A stretch of 64,000 bases of DNA, from assembly GCA_922989275.2 (NCBI GenBank), contig OV277869.1, forward strand, positions 24,686,189 through 24,750,188. Direction: 5' to 3'. The translations under genes were made by a program, and so were the position numbers. The DNA is from Gari tellinella. Its lineage: Eukaryota > Mollusca > Bivalvia > Cardiida > Psammobiidae. The notes under the pieces are model-generated. The model had not been told where the DNA came from and made no database searches. It was given only the letters and a program-made list of their open reading frames with translations. Shown in pieces: positions 10,203 to 19,875 of the stretch. Every line of letters starts with the position of its first letter. The stretch's first letter is position 1.

Positions 10203-10407
10203 CCCAACGCTCACTAAATACGCATTTTTACGCTTTTGATTATTATTATTTTTATCATCAGTATAAGTAGTAGTGGTAGGTTCTATATTCTAGTACATGT
10301 AGATGACAGGCTGAAAGAAAAAGTAGAATGCGCATTCTGCTTTACTTTCAACCTGCTGCAAGTGGTCACCTATTTTCAAAACTAGAAACAAGCTAGGTGG
10401 TAAAGGT
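10203..10407. mobile_element. TTAA-flanked MITE (family D)
   Basis: TTAA at 10199-10202 and 10408-10411. The centre AAGTAGAATGCGCATTCTGCTTTACTTTC is the family D hairpin in shortened form. The right end reads GGTGGTAAAGG. Confidence 0.65.
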
Positions 10408-10605
10408 TTAAATATAAGACCCGACAATTACGGAGCTTGAACAGCCATCGAGTTACATTTGTACTTCACATCTAGTCGTGTTCAAAACTGATGGCCATAG
10501 ACTTCCGTCCATTGAGTACAAATGTTTGTTTTTGAAAATGAAGCATATCTAATACATTGTATTGTTAACCCATCCAGTACCTTACCCCTAGTACAATGGT
10601 TTATC

Positions 10606-10676
10606 GCAAACAGTTTGGATCCTTAGCAGACGCCGAGTAACTCGGCGTCTGTTCAGGATCCAAACTTTTTGACATT
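10606..10676. repeat. Free-standing GACGCC hairpin module
   Basis: GCAAACAGTTTGGATCC, GCAGACGCCGAGTAACTC and GGCGTCTG...GGATCCAAAC form a near-perfect hairpin of about 70 bp. None of the recognised MITE outer ends lies on either side. Confidence 0.75.
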
Positions 10677-10679
10677 CAT

Positions 10680-11330
10680 TAAGCCATTCCATTTAATTTA
10701 AACTTAAATTTGAGAGATCTTTTCTTTAAGCAGATGATAGTTGTTTGACCCATGTATTCCTGGATATTGCAATGAACTCTCCCTATGTGCTTGCTGGAAT
10801 ATTTCATTATAGACATACAAAGGTGATCTAAAGACACTACAGTGTTAGTCAATACGGCAGAACATTTCACATTAAATAGCAACCATTGCAGATCCTGATG
10901 AGACACAGCGTAACACAGCATCTCATAACTTGACAAGGGTCTACACTGTTTTCTTAAGCCTACATTAGACGACACTACTGTAGGCTTTAATGAGCACAAG
11001 AAGGTGACGCTACGCCAGTAACGGCCCTAGCGGGGTCAATACCACGCTTGTACTTACCCCCGAAACATTAAATGGAATATTGTTATACTGGACAATTTAA
11101 GTTTAAAATAAAGTCTAGTCTAATTTTGGGTTGGGGGGTTACAATAAATTGCAAACATGACTAACAGTACAGACCCTGGTCAGGTGGATCTTGTAGGGAC
11201 CCTCTGATCTGAATCTACACTGTCTGTACAGGACAAGTGTACTTTACCCAGGTGCAATGTTTATAAATGAGGCGTATGTACGCGTTCCTATACGTTGATG
11301 AGTTTAACTTAGAATTGTAGCAAGCCATAA
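10680..11330. other. No gene seen
   Basis: AT-rich sequence with weak remnants of MITE-like arms (CAAACATGACTAACAGTACAG near 11152). I see no coding exon or repeat with clear boundaries. Confidence 0.4.
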
Positions 11331-11383
11331 GTGGAGTTGAAACTCACACAATTAAAATGAGCAGCATAGAATCTGTTACATCA

Positions 11384-11540
11384 GGAACGTATCTATATAT
11401 ACGTTCCTGGTAACATGTTGCACGAACAAGCCTATTCAAGTCGATATTAATTAAATAATACATGTTAGATACAGAAAGCAAATCAATAGTTAGATACATC
11501 AGGAACGTATACATGTATCTCTATATACGTTCCTGGCTAC
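11384..11540. repeat. Two copies of a GGAACGTA...TACGTTCC hairpin
   Basis: ATCAGGAACGTATCTATATA with TACGTTCCTGG occurs at about 11384-11413 and again, slightly longer, at about 11496-11537. A related hairpin (AGAACGTATTT/AAATACGTTCC) is at 14016-14045. Confidence 0.7.
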
Positions 11541-11734
11541 ATGTACCTTTGGGTGTAAAACCTTAATTAACACGTTCAACTACAAAATCGCATAAAGTCG
11601 ATAGTTTGGATCCAGTAACTCAGCGTCTTATCTGGGTCCAAACTGTTCGCAACAGTTTTCATCAATTAACCCGTAGCATGCAGCTGCAAAAGGTTAACGT
11701 CAAGTTAATAATTGTGTAGATCAAGATAATCATA

Positions 11735-11950
11735 AGGTTTTTACTCCTTCACCGCTATATTCTTGTCTGCTTCAATAGCATTGTCTGCAAGAGCGTTTTT
11801 AAGTTCGATCTAAAGTAGTTTGATTTAAGAAATATCGATACGAGTGTCGAACAGTTTGGATCCTGATCAGACGCCGCGTTACGCGGCGTCTGATCTGGAT
11901 CCAGACTGTTTGCAAATGCCTTTATGCGACTTCGGTGCCGAAAGGGTTAA
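11735..11950. mobile_element. MITE with CCTTCACCGC...GAAAGGGTTAA ends (family J) carrying the GACGCC module
   Basis: The left part reads CTCCTTCACCGCTATATTC then TCTGCTTCAATAG. The module GACGCCGCGTTACGCGGCGTC sits at about 11869-11890. The right end reads GGTGCCGAAAGGGTTAA. The same outer arms recur at 56805-57048. Confidence 0.65.
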
Positions 11951-12374
11951 ACAGCTGTTGCGCTGCTTATAATTGTCATTTTAATGCACAATGATTACAA
12001 AATGCTACATATCGGAAAACCCTTAGTAGGCGAATTAAGGTCGAGAACCTCTAATGAGATCGGTCTAAAGCTGATCAACAGCGATACCCTACGGCGAGCA
12101 ATCGGCTATTCTCGCAAATTAGCGACTGTTCCGAATCATGCTTAATACTACTCGAAAACATAGTATCGCAATCAATGTTTCTCGATACAATCCCCTTAAC
12201 TGTACCTTACTTTATTTTCTGCTGTTCCATATTTCTTTGATAATTTCTTTCCAGACCTACACAAAACTTGGAATGCTGTCAATGGGAAAGCCCATGTTAA
12301 CAATTATCTAAACTTTTTTTTCGCTCATTATATATCAGCATATCATTAGATAATCTATATATCAATGGCTTGTA

Positions 12375-12550
12375 CAGTGGAGAAGACGTTATTCTTTCCC
12401 GTTTAAACGAAAACGAAACGCAGTGCACTCAAATGTAGAAATAATAACTTTATATTGACATTCCTCGCAATTATTTAGTAATCTGAGTGGCAAATGGAAC
12501 TAATAGTTTAGCGGAAAGGCTATTGGGAAAGAATAACGTCTTCTCCACTG
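12375..12550. mobile_element. Family A MITE lacking the hairpin module (176 bp)
   Basis: TA at 12373-12374 and 12551-12552, with perfect CAGTGGAGAAGACGTTATTC ends. Where other copies read GAGTGGCAAACAG...CTGTTTGCAATGGA, this one reads GAGTGGCAAATGGA. The module is therefore absent and the flanks are joined exactly. Confidence 0.85.
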
Positions 12551-13069
12551 TACACAATGTATGTACTTTAATGATAAAAGGCGACGATAAGAACAACATT
12601 GACGGCGATATCGGTGACGACAAGGTTATGACCTCGGCTTAACACTTTCATCCATTAAGCTTCTAAAGGAAATTTCCAATATAATTATATAAAGATCATT
12701 TTAACCTATATTGGAGAGATTTTTTACACAATACATTTCAAACTGTTAAACAGAGGACCCTGATCAAGATCACCCTTATTTCTCTTTTATACAGGCACAC
12801 TGTTTGTAAATGACAAGTATAGCCTACTCGTCACCAGAGCTGAATATGTTATCTCTTTTGATAGACGAGCTAAACTGCAGAGTATAGTATGCTAAGTGTA
12901 AGTATCAGATAAACTGTGGAAACACAAGGAAAAAAGGCAACTCAATATTTCAATAAAATTGGGGGAAGTAAAATAAGAAAGCATGCAATGCAAAGCAAAT
13001 GAAAAACACAAAATAACAATATTAAAGTATTACATGGCTGCTGCCTGCAACTCAAAGTTAAGCCAAACT

Positions 13070-13550
13070 AAATTAAATGTAGCCTTTGACAGTCTCCAAG
13101 CAGCATGCAGCGTCAACACTCTCTCCGTCCCACGAGCTAACCGTTGTGTAGAACTGGGTAAAAAAAGTTTTGGTTGAGTCTAAGTTCGTTCTCAAACATC
13201 ATGCTCAGCGCTAATAAAGCGTTTGAGTAGAGTCTGAGTTCGTTCCCAAGCATTTGATTGGTCAGATTTGAGCCTAGGCTCAAATCTGACCAATCAGATG
13301 CTTGAGAATGATTTCAGACTCAACTCAAACACTTTATAAGCCATGGACCCAGCAGATTTGTGATTTTGCTCAAATCTGACAAATCAAGCAATTGAGAACG
13401 AACTCAGACATTGGGGCCTGGTTGAATCATGTATCGTGCCTGAAATGTGTGTTGGGGAGGGTTCCACAGTTTAGCTGCTGTGAAACGGAAAGAGTTGTCA
13501 TAGCTTAATCTCCTTACTTGTGGCATTACTGCATTCTTCGTATACCTAAA
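13070..13550 (-). pseudogene. Remnant of a second LINE reverse transcriptase C-terminus, interrupted by a palindromic repeat
   Basis: The minus frame at about 13548-13430 reads MPQVRRLSYDNSFRFTAAKL followed by WN, the conserved Tyr-x-x-Ser-Phe...Ala-Lys-Leu-Trp-Asn block at the end of many LINE polymerases. A second minus-frame piece (about 13170-13073, FFTQFYTTVSSWDGESVDAA then a stop) may continue it. The two are separated by the family H palindrome at 13175-13425. The second piece is less certain. Confidence 0.5.
13175..13425. repeat. Family H palindrome (TGATTGGTCAGATTTGAGC)
   Basis: AAAGCGTTTGAG, TCTGAGTTCGTTCCCAAGC and ATTTGATTGGTCAGATTTGA are mirrored by CTCAAATCTGACCAATCAGA, GCTTGAGAATG and CTCAACTCAAACAC. 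A second partial arm follows. Other copies lie at 21517-21655, 43775-44005 and 48290-48880. Confidence 0.75.
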
Positions 13551-13559
13551 ATAATAAGT

Positions 13560-14240
13560 CAGTTATTGTTCATGTTTATAAGGTCAATTTTGAGATAAAA
13601 CGGAGTTTTCTTAATTGTTATTTAGTTTAATAATATTTTGTTGCTCAATTAGTTTACATATTCACACAAACATCATGAAATTTGTTTAATATAAACAAAA
13701 GGGTTGGGCTACAAGTTATTGCAACATTAGATTCGGCTCTTCTTTAGTTATAATTTAAATGTTTCTAGAGCTAAAGTCTATGGATCTTAATCTAACGTTT
13801 CAAATATTTAGCTAACAGTTCTTAATAGGGTAGACCTAAGTCATAATCATTGTAGATCAGTCGTAGTGCTCTGTCTTGAATTTACTTAATTTTCTTGCTG
13901 TCTCTTCAATGAACCCCTACGGGGACATGCTAATTAATGACATATGCCGTTTCCAGGCTCCTGATCCAAAGATAGCTCGCCATTAGGTACATGTAAGTAA
14001 CTACACACACCCCAGAACGTATTTATATAAAATACGTTCCTGATACATCCCATAGGGTCTGTTTGTAGCCTAAAAAAGACTGCATTGAATTGGGAGATTG
14101 GAATTTTCTAATTTAGGCCTACGTTTAATGAGTTAATACAAGTGTAGGTACAGATAAGTGAAGAAATAATCAAGAAAATGAACGAATTAGTTTACTCCCT
14201 CTTATCCGCTGTCCTGCCGTGAGCACTAGGCCTGTTGTAC
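13560..14240. other. No gene seen
   Basis: AT-rich intergenic sequence between a LINE remnant and the LTR retrotransposon. The only structure noted is the AACGTATTT hairpin at 14016-14045. Confidence 0.4.
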
Positions 14241-14244
14241 TGTC
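14241..14244. repeat. Target-site duplication TGTC, left copy
   Basis: TGTC directly abuts the left LTR and is matched by TGTC at 19872-19875 abutting the right LTR. A 4-bp duplication is usual for some Gypsy-type elements. Confidence 0.75.
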
Positions 14245-14471
14245 TAAAGTGTTCACATATAAAGCATCAAGAGTAACTAAGTAAACTGACTCACCCACTC
14301 TGTATATAAGTTGTCACGACTGGCCTAGACTTGTGTCTGGCTTGGCTGTCACTGGAATACTCACCGTATTACCCGCCACTTGGTCAATATATAGACTGAC
14401 CTCAGTGACCTCTGACATGCGCTCTCCATAAGGGAGGATACTCTAGATCAGAGGACACCAAATTCACAACA
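14245..14471 (-). repeat. 3' LTR of the gag-protease retrotransposon
   Basis: On the minus strand it begins TGTTGTGAATTTGG and ends GTGAACACTTTA. It is identical by eye to 19645-19871. It contains TATATA-type sequence (TATATAAGT and TATATATAG on the plus strand). Confidence 0.92.
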
Positions 14472-14490
14472 CTCCCCCCATCTTTATCTT
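14472..14490 (-). promoter_or_regulatory. Polypurine tract
   Basis: On the minus strand AAAGATAAAGATGGGGGGAG lies immediately before the 3' LTR, as expected of a plus-strand priming site in reverse transcription. Confidence 0.8.
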
Positions 14491-14514
14491 GAAAGTCTTG
14501 ATCCTGGGGAGAGG

Positions 14515-14830
14515 TTTCCTTAAAACCACAAAAGTTCCCTTAAGAACCCGAAGGTTCCCTTACAAACTCGAAAGTTCCCGTAAAAACCATAAACCCTGTT
14601 TCTTTAAGAACCCAAAAGTTCCCTTACAAACTCAAAAGTTCCCTTAACAACCAAAAACCCTGTTCCTTTAAGAACACCAAAGTTCCCTCAAAAACCAAAA
14701 AGTTCCTTTATAAACTCAAAAGTTCCCTTAACAACCCAAAAACCCTGTTCATTTAAGAACACCAAATTTCCCTCAAAAACCAAAACCCCGGTTCCTTTAA
14801 GGACCTAAAGTTCCCTAAAAAACCATCCCT
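14515..14830. repeat. Degenerate tandem repeat with AAAGTTCCCTTA units
   Basis: About 18 to 20-base units reading AAAGTTCCCTTA(A/C)AAAC, with interspersed CCCTGTTCCTTTAAGAAC, repeat through the 3' untranslated part of the element. Confidence 0.8.
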
Positions 14831-14884
14831 TCTACCGGAGTCAGATATTTGACTCAATACCCATTGCACCAGACTAAAATCATG

Positions 14885-15145
14885 GCAATCAAGCTGAAAG
14901 CTCAGATTTACCAACTTTACCAAGCTAGGCGATCCAGACTGAAAGCCGTAGATCAGGCTTGTCCCACTGAAAGCTCAAGACTACCCCTGTTAAGCTTGGT
15001 TTGTCAAGCTAGACAATTCCGACTGAAAGCCAGGATCAGGCTCATCCCGCTGAAAGCTCAGGATTACCTCTGTCAAGCTTGACAACAGTCTAAAGGAACT
15101 TATCTCTAGACTGTCACTCAGGCCGTCTGAAAGACTGACACCTGA
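14885..15145. repeat. CTGAAAGC-containing repeats in the retrotransposon 3' region
   Basis: CTGAAAGCTCAG and CTGAAAGCC, separated by CAAGCTTG/CAAGCTAG stretches, occur at least six times. On the element's own strand the shared core reads CTTTCAG (see findings). Confidence 0.7.
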
Positions 15146-15369
15146 ATGGGCCACATTTCACATGCTCTACTCCAGGCTACTTGGCTGGCAACACTTGTCC
15201 TTTCCTACAGCTGCCCCTTACTATGTGCTTTCCTTATGGTTGTATTACTCCTATGGGCTACTTTATAACCTTAAGTACCGTCCACAACCTGTGAACCTTG
15301 CCCCTTGATTGTCAACTCCGACACAGTAATAACAACCCCTTTATGGCAGACCTGTAGGCCTTATACCAG

Positions 15370-15747
15370 CTACATATGTTCTGAGCACAGTACTACCAGA
15401 ACTTTTGGTAGTGCATCCGCATTACTGTGTTTAGCCCGAGCATGTTTTATAGTCATGTACTGTTCCCCAATGCCCTGAGCCTGCTGACTCTTTGCATGCT
15501 CTATTGCAGTGAAATTACTAAGATCCAAACCATTCTTAGCAAAGACCCTTCTATACCTTTGTCTCTGTTCTACATTCAAATGGTTTACTGTGGCACTTAA
15601 CTGATCTTGTAAGCTTTCTAACACTGCTTTCTTGTCGGCCACAGCATCTTTCTGCTGCAACCCTATTGTAGCTTCTACTTGTGAAGCACAGTTTGAACAA
15701 TTGACAACCTGTCCCTCATGAGCCACTGATGACTGACTAGAAGTCAT
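15370..15747 (-). pseudogene. Deleted pol remnant of the LTR retrotransposon
   Basis: This lies in the same frame as the gag-protease ORF, beyond two in-frame stops (TAG 15784-15786 and TGA 15778-15780) inside a repeated segment. It contains FAKNGLDLSNFTAIEH, typical of the linker between Gypsy protease and reverse transcriptase. About 15 residues later comes KHARAKHSNADALPK, typical of the segment between RNase H and integrase. The polymerase, RNase H and integrase between and after these are missing, so a large internal deletion created this form. Confidence 0.75.
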
Positions 15748-15783
15748 ATCACTAGCATCTGAGTAACTGAAAGCCGCTCAGAA

Positions 15784-18519
15784 CTAGCCAACTCCGTAGC
15801 ACGTAGCATCTGAGTAACTGAAAGTTTGCTCAGAACTAGTCAAGTCCTCAGTATCTGAGTTACTGGAAGTCCATTCAGAACTGAACTTTAAAGCCTTAGC
15901 TACAATGTCTTCCTGCGTCACTATTCTGGCCAATCTGGGCTTTCCTTTCTTGAAGCTTGTGACAACTGGGATTCTCTCACCATTGACAATGAATGTATCC
16001 GTTTTCATGTCTAACATCACACCCAGATGATGCATTATATCATGCCCCAACAACATTTCATCCTTAATTGGTGCTATATGCATTCTTTCTTTAAATATCT
16101 GGGATCCCAGCTTCACCTTCAGTGGATTTACAATAAAGCCCTTCAAAACAGAATCATTATCAGCCATTTGCATCACCACGTCTTTGACTTTACTGGGTTG
16201 TTGTTCAAGGTTCTCATAAATTCGAGTTGAAAGGATAGAGATCTCGGCACCAGAGTCAATCCTAGCCTTAACCACTTTCCCCCCAACTTTCAATTTGATG
16301 AAAGAAGACCCCGCACAAACGCGGTGAATCTTCGCTGCTTTATCGTGAGACAGAGCTTCCGGCGGACTGAAAGCCTCGATTTCCGTCTGCCCCACAGAGG
16401 TTTCTACATCTGATTTCTGAACAGTCACCGGACTGAAAGACACACTGACTGAAGAAGAACCCTTAACAACACTTTTCAATTGATCACATGTAGCCATTTT
16501 AACCTCTGCTTCAGATTGCTCTTGTTTTCTTTTATTCTTTTTCTGGAACCAATTTTGGTACCTTATGCAATCTATTTTTATATGGCCTTTTTGTTTGCAG
16601 AAATAGCATATGACATGTTTACTGAAGGTCGTTGACCTAACAGACGGAGGTACTTTCTGCATTTTCTCTGTTATGCTATTTATTCTTTTGACCATTTTCA
16701 GCTCAACTTGTTTGAGTCTGTTCTCTACTAGAGGTTCAACTTTATTTATACTTATGGCTACTTCATCGCTATCTGTTTCCCCACTAGTGGAAGTTTCCTG
16801 AAAATCAACCACTTGGGAAACATACTGGTGATGCTTAACTGCATTCAATGCGGACTGCATGCTCGTTGGACATTTTAGACTGGCATATTTTGCAGCCTCT
16901 TTATTAGAGCAGCCCTGGCTGAATTTTGCAATGGCTTCCTTTTCTAAATAACCTTCAGGAAGATTGCGGAATGCAGTTGTTGCCAGAGATAGTACGCGAT
17001 CTGCCCAATCTTCAAGTGCCTCACCCGGCTTCTGGCGCGCTTGCTGAAACTTAACTCTTGCTGTTTCAGTTAACTCTTTAGCTCCAAATCTCTTGTCCAA
17101 CTTTCTCATCGTCTTGCGATATGAGTACTTTTCACCTGTTTGAGCCATGATGGTGAAAAAGTCTAGAGCTTTTCCTTCCAAACACCAGTGCAAATAAACT
17201 TTGCTTTCTTTGTCGGTCCACTTTAATACTGCTCTATAACTTTCAAACTTTTGTTTCCAAGCCATCCAACAAGATTCTCCATCATATCTTAAATTCTTTG
17301 GGAGCCCTTTTGGTACTCCCCTGTCATGTTGATGGCGCTTGGAATTTCTATATTTCTTAGAGCCTTTATGTTTGGACCGACGACCATGGGATCTGGATCT
17401 TGACCTTGAACTTGACGTGTCAGAGACACAGTGTCTCGACAGTCTCCCATGTCTAGCTTTATGGTGTTTGGTACTCCTGCGCTTATGCCAGTGGTCCGGA
17501 GAACTTGAGCTAGAGCTCGAACTTGAGCTACGATAATAAGACTTATGAGATTTATGTCTCGGACTCCATCTTGATCGTGACCTTGACCTCGATTGCGACC
17601 TCGACTCCGAGCGCGAACGCCCTGACCTATGAGGTCTATGCCGCTGTCTATGTCCCGACCTTGACTTTGACCTTGACTTTGATCTCGACTCAGAACTGGA
17701 GTCTGAGCTCACATGCCTAGCTCTACTTTTAGCAGATCTTCTGCTCTTTGACACTTGCTTCAGTTTACGTCTGAAAGATGGTAAACTGTAATCAGAATCA
17801 TCTTCATGTCTGAAAGACTGATGATAGGACTTAGCAGATCTTTTTGACACTTTCTTTTGTTTACCTCTGAAAGAGGATAAACTATCACCACTCTCTTCCT
17901 CATGCCTGGAAGACAGATGAGAATGACGAGCTGATGATTCTTCATGCCTGGAAGACGACAATTGGGGTGGGCTAGCATCTCTTTTGCATTTGCAAGACCG
18001 CAAATCAGAGATCCCTTTCTTGTACATGACTTCTTTCTTCTGTAAAGCTGACTGTAACTGTCTCTTTTCAGTCTCATAGTCACCCAGGGACAACTCACTT
18101 TTAATTTCATGAGACCGCATGACATGTTCTAAAACAACAGGTATACTGTTCTGCAATATTCTGCGTAAAGTTTCCTGAATTTCTAACTGCAGTGTATGCA
18201 TATCTAATAAACCTGAACTAGGTGTGGAGGGGATAGGATCATTCATTGGTTGCGGAGACACCACTGCACCCTGTGGAACAGTAGTATCAACTTTAAAACT
18301 TGGAACTTGGGGAGGAAAGACATCAATATGCGGAACTGAAAAGTCCACATACCTCAGTATGTCCCTAGTCAATTCCCTTGGCAAAACAATTGGCAATGTT
18401 TCTTTAGATAAGGGTCCAAAATATTGCCTAAACTGTATTATTCTATCAACTCCCTCCCTCCCTATTCCTGGTATAAACATAAGCTCATCCCTGGATGCTG
18501 TGTTAATATTTACAGACAT
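15784..18519 (-). CDS. Gag-protease polyprotein with N-terminal helix-hairpin-helix and SR-rich region (911 aa)
   Basis: The frame starts at an ATG 1.1 kb inside the 5' LTR. Residues 1-45 read NINTASRDELMFIPGIGREG and onward, a ComEA-type helix-hairpin-helix motif that normally binds DNA or RNA backbones. Residues about 200-395 are Ser/Arg repeats like those of splicing SR proteins. Residues about 405-565 are a retrotransposon gag capsid domain (WKQKFESYRAVLKWTDKESK; RFGAKELTETARVKFQQARQ). A CCHC zinc knuckle (CYFCKQKGHIKIDC) is at about 636-650. A retropepsin domain follows, with DSGAEIS at about 755 and LLGHDIM at about 825. The role is particle assembly, RNA binding and polyprotein processing. 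The catalytic Asp is present, so the frame may be functional. Confidence 0.88.
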   Translation of the reverse strand: MSVNINTASRDELMFIPGIGREGVDRIIQFRQYFGPLSKETLPIVLPRELTRDILRYVDFSVPHIDVFPPQVPSFKVDTTVPQGAVVSPQPMNDPIPSTPSSGLLDMHTLQLEIQETLRRILQNSIPVVLEHVMRSHEIKSELSLGDYETEKRQLQSALQKKEVMYKKGISDLRSCKCKRDASPPQLSSSRHEESSARHSHLSSRHEEESGDSLSSFRGKQKKVSKRSAKSYHQSFRHEDDSDYSLPSFRRKLKQVSKSRRSAKSRARHVSSDSSSESRSKSRSKSRSGHRQRHRPHRSGRSRSESRSQSRSRSRSRWSPRHKSHKSYYRSSSSSSSSSSPDHWHKRRSTKHHKARHGRLSRHCVSDTSSSRSRSRSHGRRSKHKGSKKYRNSKRHQHDRGVPKGLPKNLRYDGESCWMAWKQKFESYRAVLKWTDKESKVYLHWCLEGKALDFFTIMAQTGEKYSYRKTMRKLDKRFGAKELTETARVKFQQARQKPGEALEDWADRVLSLATTAFRNLPEGYLEKEAIAKFSQGCSNKEAAKYASLKCPTSMQSALNAVKHHQYVSQVVDFQETSTSGETDSDEVAISINKVEPLVENRLKQVELKMVKRINSITEKMQKVPPSVRSTTFSKHVICYFCKQKGHIKIDCIRYQNWFQKKNKRKQEQSEAEVKMATCDQLKSVVKGSSSVSVSFSPVTVQKSDVETSVGQTEIEAFSPPEALSHDKAAKIHRVCAGSSFIKLKVGGKVVKARIDSGAEISILSTRIYENLEQQPSKVKDVVMQMADNDSVLKGFIVNPLKVKLGSQIFKERMHIAPIKDEMLLGHDIMHHLGVMLDMKTDTFIVNGERIPVVTSFKKGKPRLARIVTQEDIVAKALKFSSEWTSSNSDTEDLTSSEQTFSYSDATCYGVG

Positions 18520-18559
18520 TTAATGGCTTTACAGAAAAAGACTTGTTCAATTCAAAAAC

Positions 18560-18890
18560 TATACGATGGCTTATGGTCTGGGCCTGAAAGACTACGCAAA
18601 CCACCTTACCGACATATGGTTTATGATCTGACTGGTTTATAGTCTGAAAGACTTGTGTGGTGATGGTTTATAGTCTGAAAGACTTGTGTGGTGATGGTTT
18701 ATAGTCTGAAAGACTTCTTTATGTGTATGTGTGTGTGTGGTTTATAGTCTGAAAGACTTTGATATAATGGCTTATGAACTGGATCTGAAAGACCTCACAG
18801 CACACCTCACCAAAATATCTTTTTGGAGTCTGCTAGACAACCAAACAACTTACGTTCTTGCATCTGAAAGACCACAAAATTTAACGTAAG
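18560..18890. repeat. Tandem GGTTTATAGTCTGAAAGACT repeats in the 5' leader
   Basis: Units of about 30 bases, TGGTTTATAGTCTGAAAGAC then TTGTGTGGTGA, repeat at least five times, then diverge. This is the untranslated leader between the 5' LTR and gag. Confidence 0.85.
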
Positions 18891-19039
18891 ACGGACAGTC
18901 CGTGACCACAAAATGAAATATTTCAGATATGAAATATCATGACATATTCAAATTATATATACAGAGTATCATAAGAGTCCAAAGTGTATGAAAAACGCCT
19001 TTTTCATATACAATACAACCATGGGTGAGTCGACTCAAG

Positions 19040-19375
19040 GTAAAACTGGCATAAGACAATTAACTCAATCCGTAAGCTATCCTAAGAATAATCTGGCATA
19101 GAGCAACACGAAAACTCAATGTTCTCTAAGAGATAAACTGGCATAGGGCAATGAAAAAATTACTTTTCAATCTCCCTAAGAACTAGACTGGCATAGGGCA
19201 ATGAAAAATTACCTTTCAATCTCCCTAAGAAACTGACATAGAGCAAATTAACAAATTACTTTTTAATTTCTCTAAGAAATAACTGGCATAGGTAGCTAAC
19301 GGGGTTTGTAAACTGTCCTAAGAGACTGACATAGGAAAATATGAATGAAATTTCAATCAAATTCCCTAAGACATT
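19040..19375. repeat. Tandem CTCCCTAAGAA...ACTGGCATAGGGCA repeats in the 5' leader
   Basis: At least five units of about 45 bases, containing TCTCCCTAAGA, CTGGCATAGGGCAATGAA and AATTACTTTTCAAT, fill the leader next to the primer binding site. Confidence 0.85.
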
Positions 19376-19630
19376 AATTAGCCAATGCTAATTAGGCGCA
19401 CCTTGACCTTACGTTTACTTAAATGTTGAAGCAAAGAACAGAATAAATAAAAGCAGTGCTGCATTTAAATATCCCTTAATCAACCTGTCATGATACTTTA
19501 TATGTTTTTCTTTTAACAAAGAAAGAATTCCCGCCACTGACACGAAAAAAATAATTTTTTCCGAGAAATTGTTGCCGCGAAAATACGTGACAAACTGGCA
19601 AGGTAGCTTTACTTTACTTTTCCATTTTAA

Positions 19631-19643
19631 ATCCTCGTCGCCA
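19631..19643 (-). promoter_or_regulatory. Primer binding site TGGCGACGAGGAT
   Basis: On the minus strand, one base after the 5' LTR, the sequence reads TGGCGACGAGGAT. TGG complements the CCA end of a tRNA, and the rest would pair with an acceptor stem. I cannot name the tRNA without a search. Confidence 0.75.
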
Positions 19644-19644
19644 A

Positions 19645-19871
19645 TAAAGTGTTCACATATAAAGCATCAAGAGTAACTAAGTAAACTGACTCACCCACTC
19701 TGTATATAAGTTGTCACGACTGGCCTAGACTTGTGTCTGGCTTGGCTGTCACTGGAATACTCACCGTATTACCCGCCACTTGGTCAATATATAGACTGAC
19801 CTCAGTGACCTCTGACATGCGCTCTCCATAAGGGAGGATACTCTAGATCAGAGGACACCAAATTCACAACA
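19645..19871 (-). repeat. 5' LTR of the gag-protease retrotransposon
   Basis: Identical by eye to the 3' LTR over 227 bases. As the 5' LTR of a minus-oriented element it should hold the promoter. TGTC follows at 19872-19875. Confidence 0.92.
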
Positions 19872-19875
19872 TGTC

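Larger units (their letters stand above)
14245..19871 (-). mobile_element. LTR retrotransposon with gag-protease but no reverse transcriptase or integrase
   Basis: Two direct 227-bp LTRs exactly 5400 bases apart enclose a minus-oriented element with a primer binding site, polypurine tract and one long gag-protease frame. The pol region is reduced to the join of two linkers: the segment just after protease and the segment just before integrase. No polymerase or integrase motif remains. I saw no difference between the LTRs, so insertion was recent. The Gypsy assignment rests on the gag type, zinc knuckle and linker wording. Mobilisation would need enzymes from a related element. Confidence 0.88.

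Noticed and set aside
12983..13177. 64-residue plus-strand frame
   Set aside because: The minus strand of the same stretch gives a more plausible LINE C-terminal reading; the plus frame has no features.
14245..19871. Complete autonomous retroelement or endogenous retrovirus
   Set aside because: No reverse transcriptase, integrase or envelope frame exists between the LTRs; pol is reduced to two linker pieces.
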